Notes under the pieces: generated by a model | Seen by the model: only the letters and a program-made list of their open reading frames with translations | What the model was told of the DNA's origin: nothing | Databases searched by the model: none | From: Myxococcales bacterium | Lineage (GTDB): Bacteria > Myxococcota_A > Polyangia > Polyangiales > Houyiibacteriaceae | Length of the DNA stretch: 64,000 nucleotides | Assembly (NCBI GenBank): GCA_029863605.1 | Contig: JAOTVB010000004.1 | Location: 124,001 to 188,000 of the forward strand | Reading direction: 5' to 3' | Program-made: the position numbers and the translations under genes | Shown: in pieces, positions 23,612 to 32,648 of the stretch | Position numbering within the stretch: the first letter of the stretch is position 1 | Layout of the letters: the number at the start of each line of letters is the position of its first letter

Positions 23612-25462
23612 GTGACGTCTCGAGATTCTACACAACGCCTGCGGATTTACGCGCTTCTCCTGCTCTTTCTCGTCACCCTGAGTGGCGCATACGCGCTCGT
23701 CGACCGGCTCGGCTTCGATCCGCTTCCACTCGGCTCGGCCTTCTTTCCAAGACAAGGATACGCCTACTTCCTCACGATATGGAGCTTCCTCGGCGCGATC
23801 GCATCGCTTGCACTGGCGTTGGCTTTGGCGCGTTCGTCGCAAACGCCCACCGCTCAGCGTCTTCGTCAGCGACTCCGTTTGTCCGAAACGACCGACGCAA
23901 CATGGATCGTCGTGTTTTCGATCGCCGGGTTTGCCATCCCTGCGCTCGTCCGCACCTTCGCTCTCCAGTTTACCCCGCTGACCGACGATGAGGCGATCTA
24001 TCGATTCACTGCCGAACTGATCGCTTCGGGGTCGATCGCCGCGCCACGCCCGCCGGAGCATCTGTTCTGGGACCGCGCGTTCATGGTGATCGACGATCAC
24101 ATGTACGGTCAGTACTTCCTCGGATGGCCCGCCGTGCTGGCTGTTTTCAAACGGTTGGGTCTCGAAGAGCTCGCAGGATGCCTTTGTGCGGCCCTTACGG
24201 TGCCGCCCCTCTACCTCTCCTCACTTCGGCTTGGCGGGCCGCTGGCAGCCCGAGTCACGGCTGCGCTTTTCGTCTTTTCTCCGATGCTGATGATCGGGAG
24301 CGCGACCTTGATGAGCCACGCGTCGTGCTTGTGCGCGAACGCCTGGGCGTTCTGGTTCTTCCTCCGCGCCAGGGAGCCTGAGAGCAAGGCCTGGGAAAGC
24401 GGAGGCTTTGCACTGCTCGTGTCGATCGCGTTTTTCATCCGCCCGTTCACCACGGTCGCGCTCTGTATAGGTCTGGTCGTCATCTGGCTTTCCGGAGCGG
24501 TGAGCGGTCACGCGAAGCTTCGGAAACTTACCCTCTTTGGACTGATCTCGGGTGCCATGGCCACGCTCTTTCTATTGGCCAATTACGAGCTCACGGGTCA
24601 CCCGTTGTACGTGCCCTATCAGCGGGCAATGCACTACGTCCTCGAGAACCAATACCGCTTCGGCTACTTCGGACCTCAAACCGATCTCGACGTGGTGGGC
24701 CTCGCTCTTCATGAAGACACGTTCGCGAAATGGCTCGCGTCGTTACTTCGCTATAGCTACGCAGTGGGCGGCTGGCCTATCGGCTTCTTGTTTCTTCCGT
24801 TCGCACGTGGCCGCAACATGTCCGTAGTCTGGCTGATGCTCGTTTCGTACATCGGATTTCATGTGCTCACGACAGACGGCGGCGTCGATCCGTTTGGACC
24901 GCCTCATTACTACGAGCTCAGCCTTCCGTTCCTCATTCTGAGCGGCAACGGCGCCAGTCAGCTGCAAGCATGGGCCACGTCGCAGCGAAGCGCCTTTCCA
25001 CAGGACTGGATTTCGGTGCTTCCTTTGGCTGCTGTCGCCGCGCTCGTGATCACGTCCATGCTCGGCTTCACCGTGATGCGCCTCAAAACGGTCCACAAGA
25101 TGACCGACTCGGTCCGGCGACCACTCCTCGCCATCGAAGGTGCTGGAATCCACAACGCCATCCTCTTTCGAAGCGGGCCGCATTCCACCTTCTGCGACTC
25201 GGCCCCAGCCCGGCACTTCGTGTTTTGGCCGCCGCACAATGATCCGAACCTCGAGAACGATGTGCTCTGGGCGAACCACCTGAGCGTCGAATGGGACAAG
25301 GCGCTCATCGCCGAGCATTTTCCAGGGCGCAAGGGCTATATCTATTTCTGGGAAACCCCGTGCCGCTTGACGGTGGTTGACCTCGATCAAGTGCGTCCCG
25401 GTACGATCGAAAACGCCTCAGAGCTCTCCTTCAAGCAGCCACTTGCGGGGCCAGACGACTAG
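23612..25462 (+). CDS. GT-C fold membrane glycosyltransferase-like protein (GT39-like)
   Basis: About 616 residues with a dozen or so hydrophobic segments and a C-terminal soluble part. The first periplasmic loop carries TDDEAIYRFTAEL, the acidic motif typical of lipid-linked-sugar-dependent glycosyltransferases of the GT39/PMT type, followed by MYGQYFLGWP. The frame is open from ATG 23510, but that region is antisense to the start of the divergent methyltransferase. GTG 23612 directly before the first hydrophobic block (LRIYALLLLFLVTL) is preferred. It would move a sugar from a polyprenyl carrier in the periplasm. Confidence 0.82.
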   Translation: MTSRDSTQRLRIYALLLLFLVTLSGAYALVDRLGFDPLPLGSAFFPRQGYAYFLTIWSFLGAIASLALALALARSSQTPTAQRLRQRLRLSETTDATWIVVFSIAGFAIPALVRTFALQFTPLTDDEAIYRFTAELIASGSIAAPRPPEHLFWDRAFMVIDDHMYGQYFLGWPAVLAVFKRLGLEELAGCLCAALTVPPLYLSSLRLGGPLAARVTAALFVFSPMLMIGSATLMSHASCLCANAWAFWFFLRAREPESKAWESGGFALLVSIAFFIRPFTTVALCIGLVVIWLSGAVSGHAKLRKLTLFGLISGAMATLFLLANYELTGHPLYVPYQRAMHYVLENQYRFGYFGPQTDLDVVGLALHEDTFAKWLASLLRYSYAVGGWPIGFLFLPFARGRNMSVVWLMLVSYIGFHVLTTDGGVDPFGPPHYYELSLPFLILSGNGASQLQAWATSQRSAFPQDWISVLPLAAVAALVITSMLGFTVMRLKTVHKMTDSVRRPLLAIEGAGIHNAILFRSGPHSTFCDSAPARHFVFWPPHNDPNLENDVLWANHLSVEWDKALIAEHFPGRKGYIYFWETPCRLTVVDLDQVRPGTIENASELSFKQPLAGPDD

Positions 25463-25505
25463 TTATGGGCAAGTGGCGTCAACCTGATAGCCTTTCGAGC
25501 ACGCG

Positions 25506-26195
25506 ATGACCGAGAAAAAAGAACTATGGGAGAAAGCCAAATCGAGTGTCGTCAGGGGTGAAACGCTCGCCCTCGGCCCCTATTTCACTCAGCAGGTCAA
25601 GCACCAGACTCGTCACCTGCTGTTCGTCTTGGCCCGCTACAAGTTCGCGGCTCGGCTCCTTCCTGAAGCGCGTCCTCTCAAGGTGCTCGAGCTCGGCTGC
25701 AACGAAGGCCTTGGTGGCCTGATGCTGGTCGAGCGTGGCCATCACTTGACCGCCGTCGACTTCGACGATGCCGCGATCGACTCTGCAAAGCGGGCTTTCG
25801 GGGATAGCGGCATCAACTGGGTCTGCGACGACTTCCTCGGAAAGACGTATGGCGAGCATGATGCGGTCGTGAGCATCGACGTGATCGAGCACATCGACGG
25901 CTCCGAGGAAGACCGCTACATGCAAACGATCGTCCAAAACCTCGGCCAGCATGGCTTCGCGGTCATCGGCACGCCGAATGATTCAGCGTCACGATACGCA
26001 TCGAAAGCAAGCCAGATTGGGCATATCAACCTCTATACCCACGAGCGTTTGTCGGAGCTCATGAATCGCTACTTTCATCAATCATTCCTGTTTGGAGTCA
26101 ACGACGAAGTGGTGCACACGGGGTTCTATCCGATGTGTCACTATCTCATGGCGTTAGGGTGCTCGCCCCGCGAAAATCCTCTCCCCAATGACTGA
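25506..26195 (+). CDS. Class I SAM-dependent methyltransferase
   Basis: 229 residues with SAM motif I VLELGCNEGLGGLML, motif II LTAVDFDDAAIDSAK, and VVSIDVIEHIDGSEE. It resembles Ubi/type-11 methyltransferases found in O-antigen clusters. The start ATG 25506 is well placed after the previous gene. Its stop overlaps the following glycosyltransferase start by 8 bases, indicating co-translation. The acceptor is unknown. Confidence 0.89.
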   Translation: MTEKKELWEKAKSSVVRGETLALGPYFTQQVKHQTRHLLFVLARYKFAARLLPEARPLKVLELGCNEGLGGLMLVERGHHLTAVDFDDAAIDSAKRAFGDSGINWVCDDFLGKTYGEHDAVVSIDVIEHIDGSEEDRYMQTIVQNLGQHGFAVIGTPNDSASRYASKASQIGHINLYTHERLSELMNRYFHQSFLFGVNDEVVHTGFYPMCHYLMALGCSPRENPLPND

Positions 26196-26934
26196 CGGCG
26201 GGGTCACGCTCATCTGCCCGGCGAAGGAAGAGGGGGCGCACATCGCGCAAACCCTCACCGATATCTACGACGCAATCGCCGCGCAGGATTACCCCTTCGA
26301 GATGATCTGCATCGATGACGGGAGCGGGGACGACACCTATGAACGCATTCAGGCTTTTGCTTCAGGTCGCCCGGAGGTGCGGGTCGAGCGATTCAATACC
26401 AACCACGGGTTGGGCTACGCTTGCCGTTATGGCTACGCCACTGCGAGGATGCCGTATGCGATGTTCGTTCCGACCAATGGGATGATCGACCCGCGTTCTT
26501 TGTTCGATAAGCTAGACGCTCGTGCGCCGGACAAAGTCATCATGTTCGACGTCGAGAACTTGGCCGAGCGACCCCTGTACCGACGGCTTCCGTCGGCGGT
26601 CTATCACTTCCTAATGACGCGATACTTTGGGATTCGCTGCTCTTACGTGCACTCGATGTTGCTCATACCGACGAGTGCCGTTCAGCTGGACGACCTTCGC
26701 GCGGAGCGGAGCTTCCACGTGGCCGAGATCCTGATTCTCGCGCTTCGCAAATGGAATCTCGAGCCGGTAGTCCGAACCAACCGGGTTCAGCGCAGCACTG
26801 GCGTCGCGGAGACCAAGTCTTTTGCTTGGAAAAACCTCTACGAGATCGTCAGACAGGTTCGTCACCTCAAGCGCCGACTTCCCAAGCGTATCGGCCCGCC
26901 GGTTGGGCCCGACTCAGGCCGCCGCGCGTCGTAG
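26188..26934 (+). CDS. Glycosyltransferase family 2
   Basis: 248 residues with a GT-A fold of family 2: CPAKEEGAHIAQTL near the start, CIDDGSGDDTYERI for the nucleotide-binding aspartates, and NHGLGYACRYGYATA. The usual DxD position is replaced by a Thr/Asn stretch (FVPTNGMIDP), which may alter metal use. No transmembrane segment is seen. It overlaps the methyltransferase upstream, and its 3' end overlaps the convergent transketolase gene by 21 bases. It probably adds a sugar to a lipid-linked glycan at the cytoplasmic face. Confidence 0.9.
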   Translation: MTDGGVTLICPAKEEGAHIAQTLTDIYDAIAAQDYPFEMICIDDGSGDDTYERIQAFASGRPEVRVERFNTNHGLGYACRYGYATARMPYAMFVPTNGMIDPRSLFDKLDARAPDKVIMFDVENLAERPLYRRLPSAVYHFLMTRYFGIRCSYVHSMLLIPTSAVQLDDLRAERSFHVAEILILALRKWNLEPVVRTNRVQRSTGVAETKSFAWKNLYEIVRQVRHLKRRLPKRIGPPVGPDSGRRAS

Positions 26935-27846
26935 AAGGCTGCGCACTTCGGTGGCCACCCGCTCGGATGTGATCTCGAAGCGTGCGAGCTGGTCGGCCTG
27001 CGACCCGTAGATGTCAGGAAACTGGTCCGGAATGCCGATCATCCGGAAGCTCGGTGGGCTCACGAGCTCCTCGAGCAACAGGGACGCCACCGCGCTTCCT
27101 AGGCCGCCGATGACACTGTGCTCTTCGACGACCACCACAGCTCGGTTCTTCGAAGCGCGCGACAAGATCGCATCCCTGTCGAGCGGTTTCACGGTGGGCA
27201 GGTGCAGCAAACCAACATCGAGCCCCTCCGCGCGAAGCTCGTCGAGGGCGGGGCGCGCGATCCGTAGGGTGATTCCGGTCGTGATGATCAGGGCGTCCGT
27301 TCCTTCGACCAACGGCCTTGCTTTGCCGATCTCGAACGGCGGCAGTCCTTGCGTGACGATGGGGTCATGGCCTTTGGCCAGCCGGATGTAGACCGGGTGC
27401 GGCCAGTCCAGCGACTGAGGCATGAACTCGCGCATCTCTTCGGCGTCAGCGGCCGCGAAGATCGTCATATTCGGGATGGCCCGCATCAGTGCGAAGTCGT
27501 CGATCGCCTCGTGCGTCGGTCCGAGCGGCGCGTACACGAGGCCTCCTCCATTGCAGATGAACCGCACCGGGAGGTCGGCGTGCCCCACGTCGAGACAGAC
27601 CTGCTCGTATGCGCGGCGGACGATGAAGGTGGCAATCGTGTTCGTGTAGACGATGTGACCCTCAGTAGCGAGCCCGGCGCACATGCCGATCATGTTGGCT
27701 TCGCTTACCCCTTCCATGAAGAAGCGGTCGGGAAGCTCCCAACGCATCTCATCGAGAGTGCCTACTCCGAGATCAGAGCCCACGAAGACGACGCGATCGT
27801 CTTGCTTCGCAAGCTCGTGGACCATGTCGATACAGGTTTTTCTCAT
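26914..27846 (-). CDS. Transketolase-like, C-terminal (pyrimidine-binding) subunit
   Basis: 310 residues corresponding to the C-terminal half of a transketolase or DXPS-type enzyme. Motifs: VFVGSDLGVGTLDEMRW, FFMEGVSEANMIGMCAGLA (with the conserved Glu of the TPP pyrimidine site), YAPLGPTHEAIDDFALMR, and VVVVEEHSVIGGLGSAVA. It pairs with the N-terminal half at 27850, encoded 3 bases upstream. Split transketolases of this kind are often dedicated to making unusual sugars; their place in a carbohydrate cluster supports that use. Together they need thiamine diphosphate and a divalent metal. Confidence 0.92.
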   Translation of the reverse strand: MRKTCIDMVHELAKQDDRVVFVGSDLGVGTLDEMRWELPDRFFMEGVSEANMIGMCAGLATEGHIVYTNTIATFIVRRAYEQVCLDVGHADLPVRFICNGGGLVYAPLGPTHEAIDDFALMRAIPNMTIFAAADAEEMREFMPQSLDWPHPVYIRLAKGHDPIVTQGLPPFEIGKARPLVEGTDALIITTGITLRIARPALDELRAEGLDVGLLHLPTVKPLDRDAILSRASKNRAVVVVEEHSVIGGLGSAVASLLLEELVSPPSFRMIGIPDQFPDIYGSQADQLARFEITSERVATEVRSLLRRAAA

Positions 27847-27849
27847 GGC

Positions 27850-28752
27850 TCAGTATGCTTCGATGGCGTCGATCATGGCCTGGGCTTTTGCCTCGTCGAT
27901 CGCGCGTATGTGGTGCCATTTGTTGTTGCCTTCGGCTTCTGGGATGCCCTTTCCCTTAACCGTGTGGCAGATGAGTGCGCTGGGTCGGTCCTTTTCGTAG
28001 GGTAGCCTTGCAAACGCATCCCGAAGCGCGTCGGTGTCGTGTCCATCCACCTCGTGCACCCCGAACCCGAATGCTCGCCACTTGTCGGCAAAGGGCTCGA
28101 GATCGAGCACTTCATCGGTGGAGCCGTATGACTGCCGCTTGTTGTTGTCGATGATGACAGTGAGGTTTTCGAGGCCGTGGTTGCCCGCGGCAAGAGCGCC
28201 CTCCCAGATCGAGCCTTCGTTGCATTCGCCGTCGCCAAGCGTCACGAAGACACGCCAGTCCGCTCTACGTACGCGACCGGCGAGCGCGCGACCGATACCG
28301 ATCGACAGGCCATGGCCAAGACTGCCAGTAGAAGCCTCGATCCCGGGAACCTTCACGTGGTCTGGGTGACCGCCGAGGATTCCATCCGGATGGCAAAACT
28401 TGTCGAGCTCGGCATCAGGGAAGAATCCCTTTTCGGCGAGCAATACGTAGAGCGCAATGCACCCGTGCCCCTTGCTCAGGATGAAGCGGTCGCGCTCTTC
28501 CCAGCTTGGGTTGGCCGGGTCGTACTTCAGCACGTCGTCGTAGAGGACCCGGAGGATCTCGATCAGCGAGAACGTCGACCCGACGTGTCCCCGCGAGCCC
28601 CCGAGGAGGCAGCGAACGCATTGTTTTCTGAGCTCTTTCGACCGTTGATCGAGAGGCCCTTGCTCCAAACCGCTCGGCACGATCTCCCCCTTCAAAGCAG
28701 CCTGTGTCATCTGCTGCAGGCTAGCATTTCTGGCCCTCGCGGACGAAATCAT
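27850..28752 (-). CDS. Transketolase-like, N-terminal (TPP diphosphate-binding) subunit
   Basis: 300 residues with the thiamine diphosphate motif GDGECNEGSIWEGALAAGNHGLENLTVIIDNN and the substrate His regions FILSKGHGCIALY and GSLGHGLSIGIG. It forms one enzyme with the following C-terminal subunit. The start ATG 28752 overlaps the upstream phosphotransferase stop by 4 bases, putting it in a minus-strand operon: HAD phosphatase, phosphotransferase, then both transketolase halves. It may exchange two-carbon units to build the sugar backbone. Confidence 0.92.
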   Translation of the reverse strand: MISSARARNASLQQMTQAALKGEIVPSGLEQGPLDQRSKELRKQCVRCLLGGSRGHVGSTFSLIEILRVLYDDVLKYDPANPSWEERDRFILSKGHGCIALYVLLAEKGFFPDAELDKFCHPDGILGGHPDHVKVPGIEASTGSLGHGLSIGIGRALAGRVRRADWRVFVTLGDGECNEGSIWEGALAAGNHGLENLTVIIDNNKRQSYGSTDEVLDLEPFADKWRAFGFGVHEVDGHDTDALRDAFARLPYEKDRPSALICHTVKGKGIPEAEGNNKWHHIRAIDEAKAQAMIDAIEAY

Positions 28753-29771
28753 AGGCCAGCAAGCGCCTGGAAAGCGTCCGCACGGGCGAGCATCTCGCGT
28801 GCTTTGTCGATTTGGTCGAGAAGACGGGACTCGTCACCACTGGTGTCGGCCCGTGCGAAGCTTCTTCTGGCCGCGGCCGCGGGGATGAATTCATTCAGTA
28901 AAATGGTCGCCCACTTCACGGCATAGAGGGGACCGAGTAGGCGGGTGCGTTCGGTGAGGCGTGGGTCGAAGACCGAGAAGCGGTCGAGCATTCCCGTGGC
29001 GAAGGCAGCGCGCAGATTCGCTTCAATCTCCATTCCGGGATGCAGCACGAAGTCCGCGATCGTCTTTGCCGGATCGTCCCAACCGAAATGCTCGAAGTCG
29101 ACGAACGCGAGGCCGGTCCTCGTACGGATCGCGTTGTGGAAACCAAAATCCGATGGGCTGAGCGTGCGTGCCTCGACCCCCAGCGTCTGGTCGCCCAGGA
29201 GAGCCCGCGCGTGATGCGATGCCGCCGTGAACGCCGCGGGAAGAGCGCGTTCGACTAGATCCCGCAGAGCCGCTGCGAGGGTCTCAGGCGTTTGTCCCTC
29301 CCGAACGAGCCGGTTGACGCGTCTTTCGATCCCCTTCGTCAAGTCTCCGAGACGAAACGCAGCGTCCGTGGCGTCGTCCAGGTCCAGGGCGCCGGGCCTC
29401 TGCGCCGTTTCACGAAGCGCGACCAGAAAGTCGGTCGCCACATCGATGTCGGTCAACGAGATCGACGTCGTCGCCGCCGGCGCCCCTTCGATGAAAGACA
29501 GCACGAGCGCGCCTTGCTCGAAGTCGTTCCATAGCGGCTCGGGGATCGCGCGAACACCACTCTCCCAGAGAAATCGAAGCCCTCGGTACTCTCGGCGCTG
29601 GCGCGCGCTCGGCTCCCCCCCTTCGAGGAAATATTGCTTCACCACCACGCGCCGGTTGCCTCCCTCGAGGCGGTGCACTCGGCTGTTGCGCCCTGCGACC
29701 AACCTGTCGGCCCGTTCTACGGGCGGAAATCCGAGCGGACGAACGATGCTGTCCCAGTCAGTCGAAAACAT
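28749..29771 (-). CDS. Phosphotransferase (APH/choline-kinase-like) family protein
   Basis: 340 residues with an aminoglycoside phosphotransferase-type kinase fold. The ATP lysine is in NRRVVVKQYF, the catalytic loop is LSPSDFGFHNAIRT, and the metal Asp is in LAFVDFEHFGWDDPAKTIADF. The loop reads SDFGFHN rather than the usual HxDxxxxN, so the first His is replaced, as seen in some sugar or small-molecule kinases. ATG 29771 is used; an upstream in-frame extension to 30065 is antisense-like and Ser/Arg-rich. It overlaps the HAD gene by 14 bases. The substrate may be a sugar or its precursor. Confidence 0.82.
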   Translation of the reverse strand: MFSTDWDSIVRPLGFPPVERADRLVAGRNSRVHRLEGGNRRVVVKQYFLEGGEPSARQRREYRGLRFLWESGVRAIPEPLWNDFEQGALVLSFIEGAPAATTSISLTDIDVATDFLVALRETAQRPGALDLDDATDAAFRLGDLTKGIERRVNRLVREGQTPETLAAALRDLVERALPAAFTAASHHARALLGDQTLGVEARTLSPSDFGFHNAIRTRTGLAFVDFEHFGWDDPAKTIADFVLHPGMEIEANLRAAFATGMLDRFSVFDPRLTERTRLLGPLYAVKWATILLNEFIPAAAARRSFARADTSGDESRLLDQIDKAREMLARADAFQALAGL

Positions 29772-30372
29772 GCTTCGTAATGCCCGCCCAACTCGAGAAG
29801 CGAAGCTCCGGCAGAGACTCCGAGTAGACGTCGAGAGGGTCGAAAAGGAGCCGCTCCGTCGTCTGCGGAAATTCGGGCTCGCGAAAGGTCTCGAGCAAGT
29901 CGTCGACGAACGTAGCACAGCACAAGGTCTCGACGCGACGACACTTCGCCTGCCTGGTGTCCGTGAAGAACACGTCTGCTTCTCGGTCGCGGAGGCACTC
30001 GACCAATCCCTGCGCCCGTAGAAATTCGACGGCCGCCTCGCGTAGAGAAACCTCGGGGTCCCCATAGGGGGCGTGCCGAGTCTTGTGGCTCACGATGAAC
30101 GTGCGCACCCCGCGCGCACTCGCAGTCGCGAAGAAATCACGCACTCCGGGGAACACGCCGGCTTCGCCGATCCGCGGCCCGTACGCTGCGGCCTGTAGCT
30201 TCTGCCATTCGATCTCACCGTCGGGCAGTTCTCGGATCTGATCACGGATCAGTTTCTTGCTGGGCTGGAAATCGTGCGGAACCAATCCCCGTTCCACAGC
30301 CAAGCGATGGAAAAGACCGTCGTAGCAAATGATTGTGTTGTCGAGATCGACCCCGACGACCTGACCCTCCAT
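29758..30372 (-). CDS. HAD-superfamily phosphatase-like protein
   Basis: 204 residues. Motif I is GVDLDNTIICYD with the nucleophile and acid Asp pair; a threonine-type motif II is in FIVSHKTRH, and the acidic motif IV is in ATFVDDLLETF. The cap region is small. It heads the minus-strand operon with the phosphotransferase and both transketolase halves. A kinase and phosphatase next to each other suggest sequential steps on a sugar phosphate; this is inference. Confidence 0.85.
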   Translation of the reverse strand: MEGQVVGVDLDNTIICYDGLFHRLAVERGLVPHDFQPSKKLIRDQIRELPDGEIEWQKLQAAAYGPRIGEAGVFPGVRDFFATASARGVRTFIVSHKTRHAPYGDPEVSLREAAVEFLRAQGLVECLRDREADVFFTDTRQAKCRRVETLCCATFVDDLLETFREPEFPQTTERLLFDPLDVYSESLPELRFSSWAGITKHVFD

Positions 30373-30428
30373 CGTGCCTCAAAGTATCCCTTGGCTGGCG
30401 TTGGGGTCAATTGAGGTGGGCAAGCCCC

Positions 30429-30447
30429 GGGGCGACTTGTTCGCCCC
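30429..30447. other. GC-rich hairpin between divergent operons
   Basis: GGGGCGA-CTTGT-TCGCCCC forms a 7-bp perfect stem with a 5-base loop, 29 bases before the epimerase ATG at 30476. No T run follows, so it is not a simple terminator. It may lie in the 5' leader of the plus-strand heptose operon. Confidence 0.3.
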
Positions 30448-30475
30448 TGTTTGAGCCGAATGGTATCCTCGAAAC

Positions 30476-31471
30476 ATGGGGAGTTCGGCTAAGCGCTGCA
30501 TCGTCACGGGGGGCGCGGGCTTCATTGGAAGTCATCTCGTCGACCGATTGCTCAGCGACAGCCACCGCGTTTCGGTGATCGACAACTTCAGCTCGGGGCA
30601 CCAAGGCAACCTTCAGCACCACGACAGCCACCCGAACCTCGAGATCATCGAAGCCGACATCGCCTCTGCTCCACTGACGCGAGCTTTCGAAGGGGTCGAT
30701 TGGGTCTTTCATCTTGCCGCGCTGGCCGACATCGTCCCTTCCGTCGAAAATCCGACCGCCTATCACCACGCCAACGTCACAGGTACTTTCCGCGTGTTAG
30801 AGGCTGCCAGACATGCAGGTGTTCGGCGATTCGTGTACGCGGCGTCCTCTTCCTGCTACGGCATTCCCGATCGGTATCCGACCCCCGAGGAAAGCCCTCC
30901 ACGGCCTCAGTATCCTTACGCCCTGACCAAGTGGGTGGGTGAGCAGTACGTCCTTCACTGGGCGCAGCTCTACGGCCTGCCCGCGGTTTCGCTTCGCTTC
31001 TTCAACGTGTACGGCCCCCGGTCTCGAACCTCGGGCACTTACGGAGCCGTTTTTGGGGTGTTCCTCGCTCAAAAGCTTGCCGGCGAGCCCTTCACGGTCG
31101 TGGGCGATGGGACTCAGACGCGCGATTTCACTTACGTCACCGACGTGACCAACGCCTGCGTATCCGTGGCGGCTTCCGAGGTACAGGGAGAATCGCTCAA
31201 CGTCGGAAGCGGCGATCCGCAGAGCATCAACCGGCTCGTCGAGCTGATTGGTGGCGATGTGGTCCACATTCCGAAGCGGCCTGGTGAGCCAGACTGCACC
31301 CAGGCCGACACGCGCAAGATCGAAGCCCTCCTCGGATGGAAGGCGTGCGTGCCGTTCGACGAAGGTGTGCGTATCATGCTGGAGAACATCGACTACTGGC
31401 GCGAGGCGCCCGTCTGGACGCCTCGGACGATCGAGAAAGCTACCGAGGCATGGTTTAGGAGCTTGGGATGA
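30476..31471 (+). CDS. NAD-dependent sugar epimerase/dehydratase (GalE-like)
   Basis: 331-residue extended short-chain dehydrogenase acting on nucleotide sugars. The NAD loop is VTGGAGFIGSHLVDRLL, and the catalytic motif is YPYALTKWVGE (YxxxK) with the upstream Ser/Thr in YAASSSCYG. The middle contains RFFNVYGPRSRTSGTYG, typical of UDP-glucose 4-epimerase relatives. It begins the heptose operon and overlaps gmhA by four bases. Specificity (epimerase versus dehydratase) is not decided by sequence. Confidence 0.9.
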   Translation: MGSSAKRCIVTGGAGFIGSHLVDRLLSDSHRVSVIDNFSSGHQGNLQHHDSHPNLEIIEADIASAPLTRAFEGVDWVFHLAALADIVPSVENPTAYHHANVTGTFRVLEAARHAGVRRFVYAASSSCYGIPDRYPTPEESPPRPQYPYALTKWVGEQYVLHWAQLYGLPAVSLRFFNVYGPRSRTSGTYGAVFGVFLAQKLAGEPFTVVGDGTQTRDFTYVTDVTNACVSVAASEVQGESLNVGSGDPQSINRLVELIGGDVVHIPKRPGEPDCTQADTRKIEALLGWKACVPFDEGVRIMLENIDYWREAPVWTPRTIEKATEAWFRSLG

Positions 31472-32070
31472 CTGGTGTGGGGAAGCAGGCCGACGAGCGG
31501 ACGGCATTTGCGAAACGCTACATCGAGCGGTTGAAGCGCGTGCTCGATGGCATGCCTTGGAATGAGCTGGGCACGGTCATCGAAGCGCTCGAGAAAGCGC
31601 ACGCCGACGATCGCCAGGTGTTCATCGCGGGCAACGGCGGAAGTGCTGCCACGGCGAGTCACATGGCCTGTGACCTCATGCTAACGACGCCAAAGACCGG
31701 CGGGAAGGGCTTCCGCGTGATCGCCCTGACCGACAACGTCGCGGCCATCACCGCCGCCGGCAACGACGAGAGCTATGCCGATGTGTTCGTCGCGCAGATG
31801 CGAACGCTCGCCAACGAGGGTGACATCATCATTCTTATCAGCGGGAGCGGAAACTCGGAGAACGCCGTTCGGGCAGCCGAGTTCGCCAAAGCGCGCGGCA
31901 TGAACGTGTTCGGCTTCCTCGGGATGGGGGGAGGGGCGTTGGCGCCGTTGTGCGACCATGCCGTGGTCGTCCCATCCAACGACTACGGTCCCATCGAAGA
32001 TGCGCACATGATCTTCGATCATCTGATCACGGCGTATTTCCACAAGTGGCTGAATCCGAACAACGCGTGA
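31468..32070 (+). CDS. gmhA: Sedoheptulose-7-phosphate isomerase (GmhA-like)
   Basis: 200-residue SIS-domain protein that converts sedoheptulose-7-phosphate to D-glycero-D-manno-heptose 7-phosphate, the entry to heptose synthesis. Motifs: AGNGGSAATASHMACDLM, IILISGSGNSENAVRAAEFAKARGMNVFGFLGMGGG. Sedoheptulose-7-phosphate is a transketolase product, which fits the split transketolase nearby. It overlaps the epimerase and gmhB genes by 4 bases each (ATGA, GTGA). Confidence 0.92.
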   Translation: MTGVGKQADERTAFAKRYIERLKRVLDGMPWNELGTVIEALEKAHADDRQVFIAGNGGSAATASHMACDLMLTTPKTGGKGFRVIALTDNVAAITAAGNDESYADVFVAQMRTLANEGDIIILISGSGNSENAVRAAEFAKARGMNVFGFLGMGGGALAPLCDHAVVVPSNDYGPIEDAHMIFDHLITAYFHKWLNPNNA

Positions 32071-32648
32071 AGAGCGAACGCGCCTTCTTTCTCGATCGCG
32101 ACGGGGTTCTCGTAGAAGACGTCGACCTGCTGACGGACGCAAGTCAGATCCGAGTTCTCCCTGGCGTCGTGGAGGCACTTCAGGCGATTCACGAGCACGG
32201 CTACCTCAGCGTCGTCATCACCAACCAGACGGTGATCGCCCGGGGACTCATCGACGAAACAGAGCTCGGCAGGCTGCATGACCATCTCCGCGAGCAGCTC
32301 GTACAGTCGGGCGCACCGCATGTGTCGGCGTTCTACGTGTGCCCGCACCACCCGCATGCTGACGTGGCCCGTTATCGAGTCGAATGTACGTGTCGCAAGC
32401 CAAGCCCCGGGCTGCTGGAGCGGGCGTCCGACGAAATGGGCATCGATCTTGCCATGAGCTTCATGATTGGAGATCGGCTATCCGACGTCGCTGCCGGCCA
32501 GCGCGCAGGGTGCACCACCGCGCTGATTGAGTCTGGTGCTCATCGTGCGCCCCCCATCGTGGGGATGTCCTCCGAGCCGCCCACGCCCGACCATCGCTTC
32601 GCCGACCTTCGCGAGGCCGTGCACACCCTCTTGCGAGGGCAGCGATGA
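32067..32648 (+). CDS. gmhB: D-glycero-D-manno-heptose-1,7-bisphosphate 7-phosphatase (GmhB-like)
   Basis: 193-residue HAD phosphatase of the HisB/GmhB type. It starts ERAFFLDRDGVLVEDVDLL with the two catalytic aspartates. The zinc-binding loop is present as CPHHPHADVARYRVECTCRKPSPGLL, and motif IV is FMIGDRLSDVAAGQRAG. GTG 32067 overlaps the gmhA stop; longer reading into gmhA is not needed. It removes the 7-phosphate before nucleotide activation. Confidence 0.93.
   Translation: MKSERAFFLDRDGVLVEDVDLLTDASQIRVLPGVVEALQAIHEHGYLSVVITNQTVIARGLIDETELGRLHDHLREQLVQSGAPHVSAFYVCPHHPHADVARYRVECTCRKPSPGLLERASDEMGIDLAMSFMIGDRLSDVAAGQRAGCTTALIESGAHRAPPIVGMSSEPPTPDHRFADLREAVHTLLRGQR

Noticed and set aside
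29772-30065. Upstream extension of the phosphotransferase
   Set aside because: Ser/Arg-rich shadow of the HAD gene; the kinase domain starts after ATG 29771.
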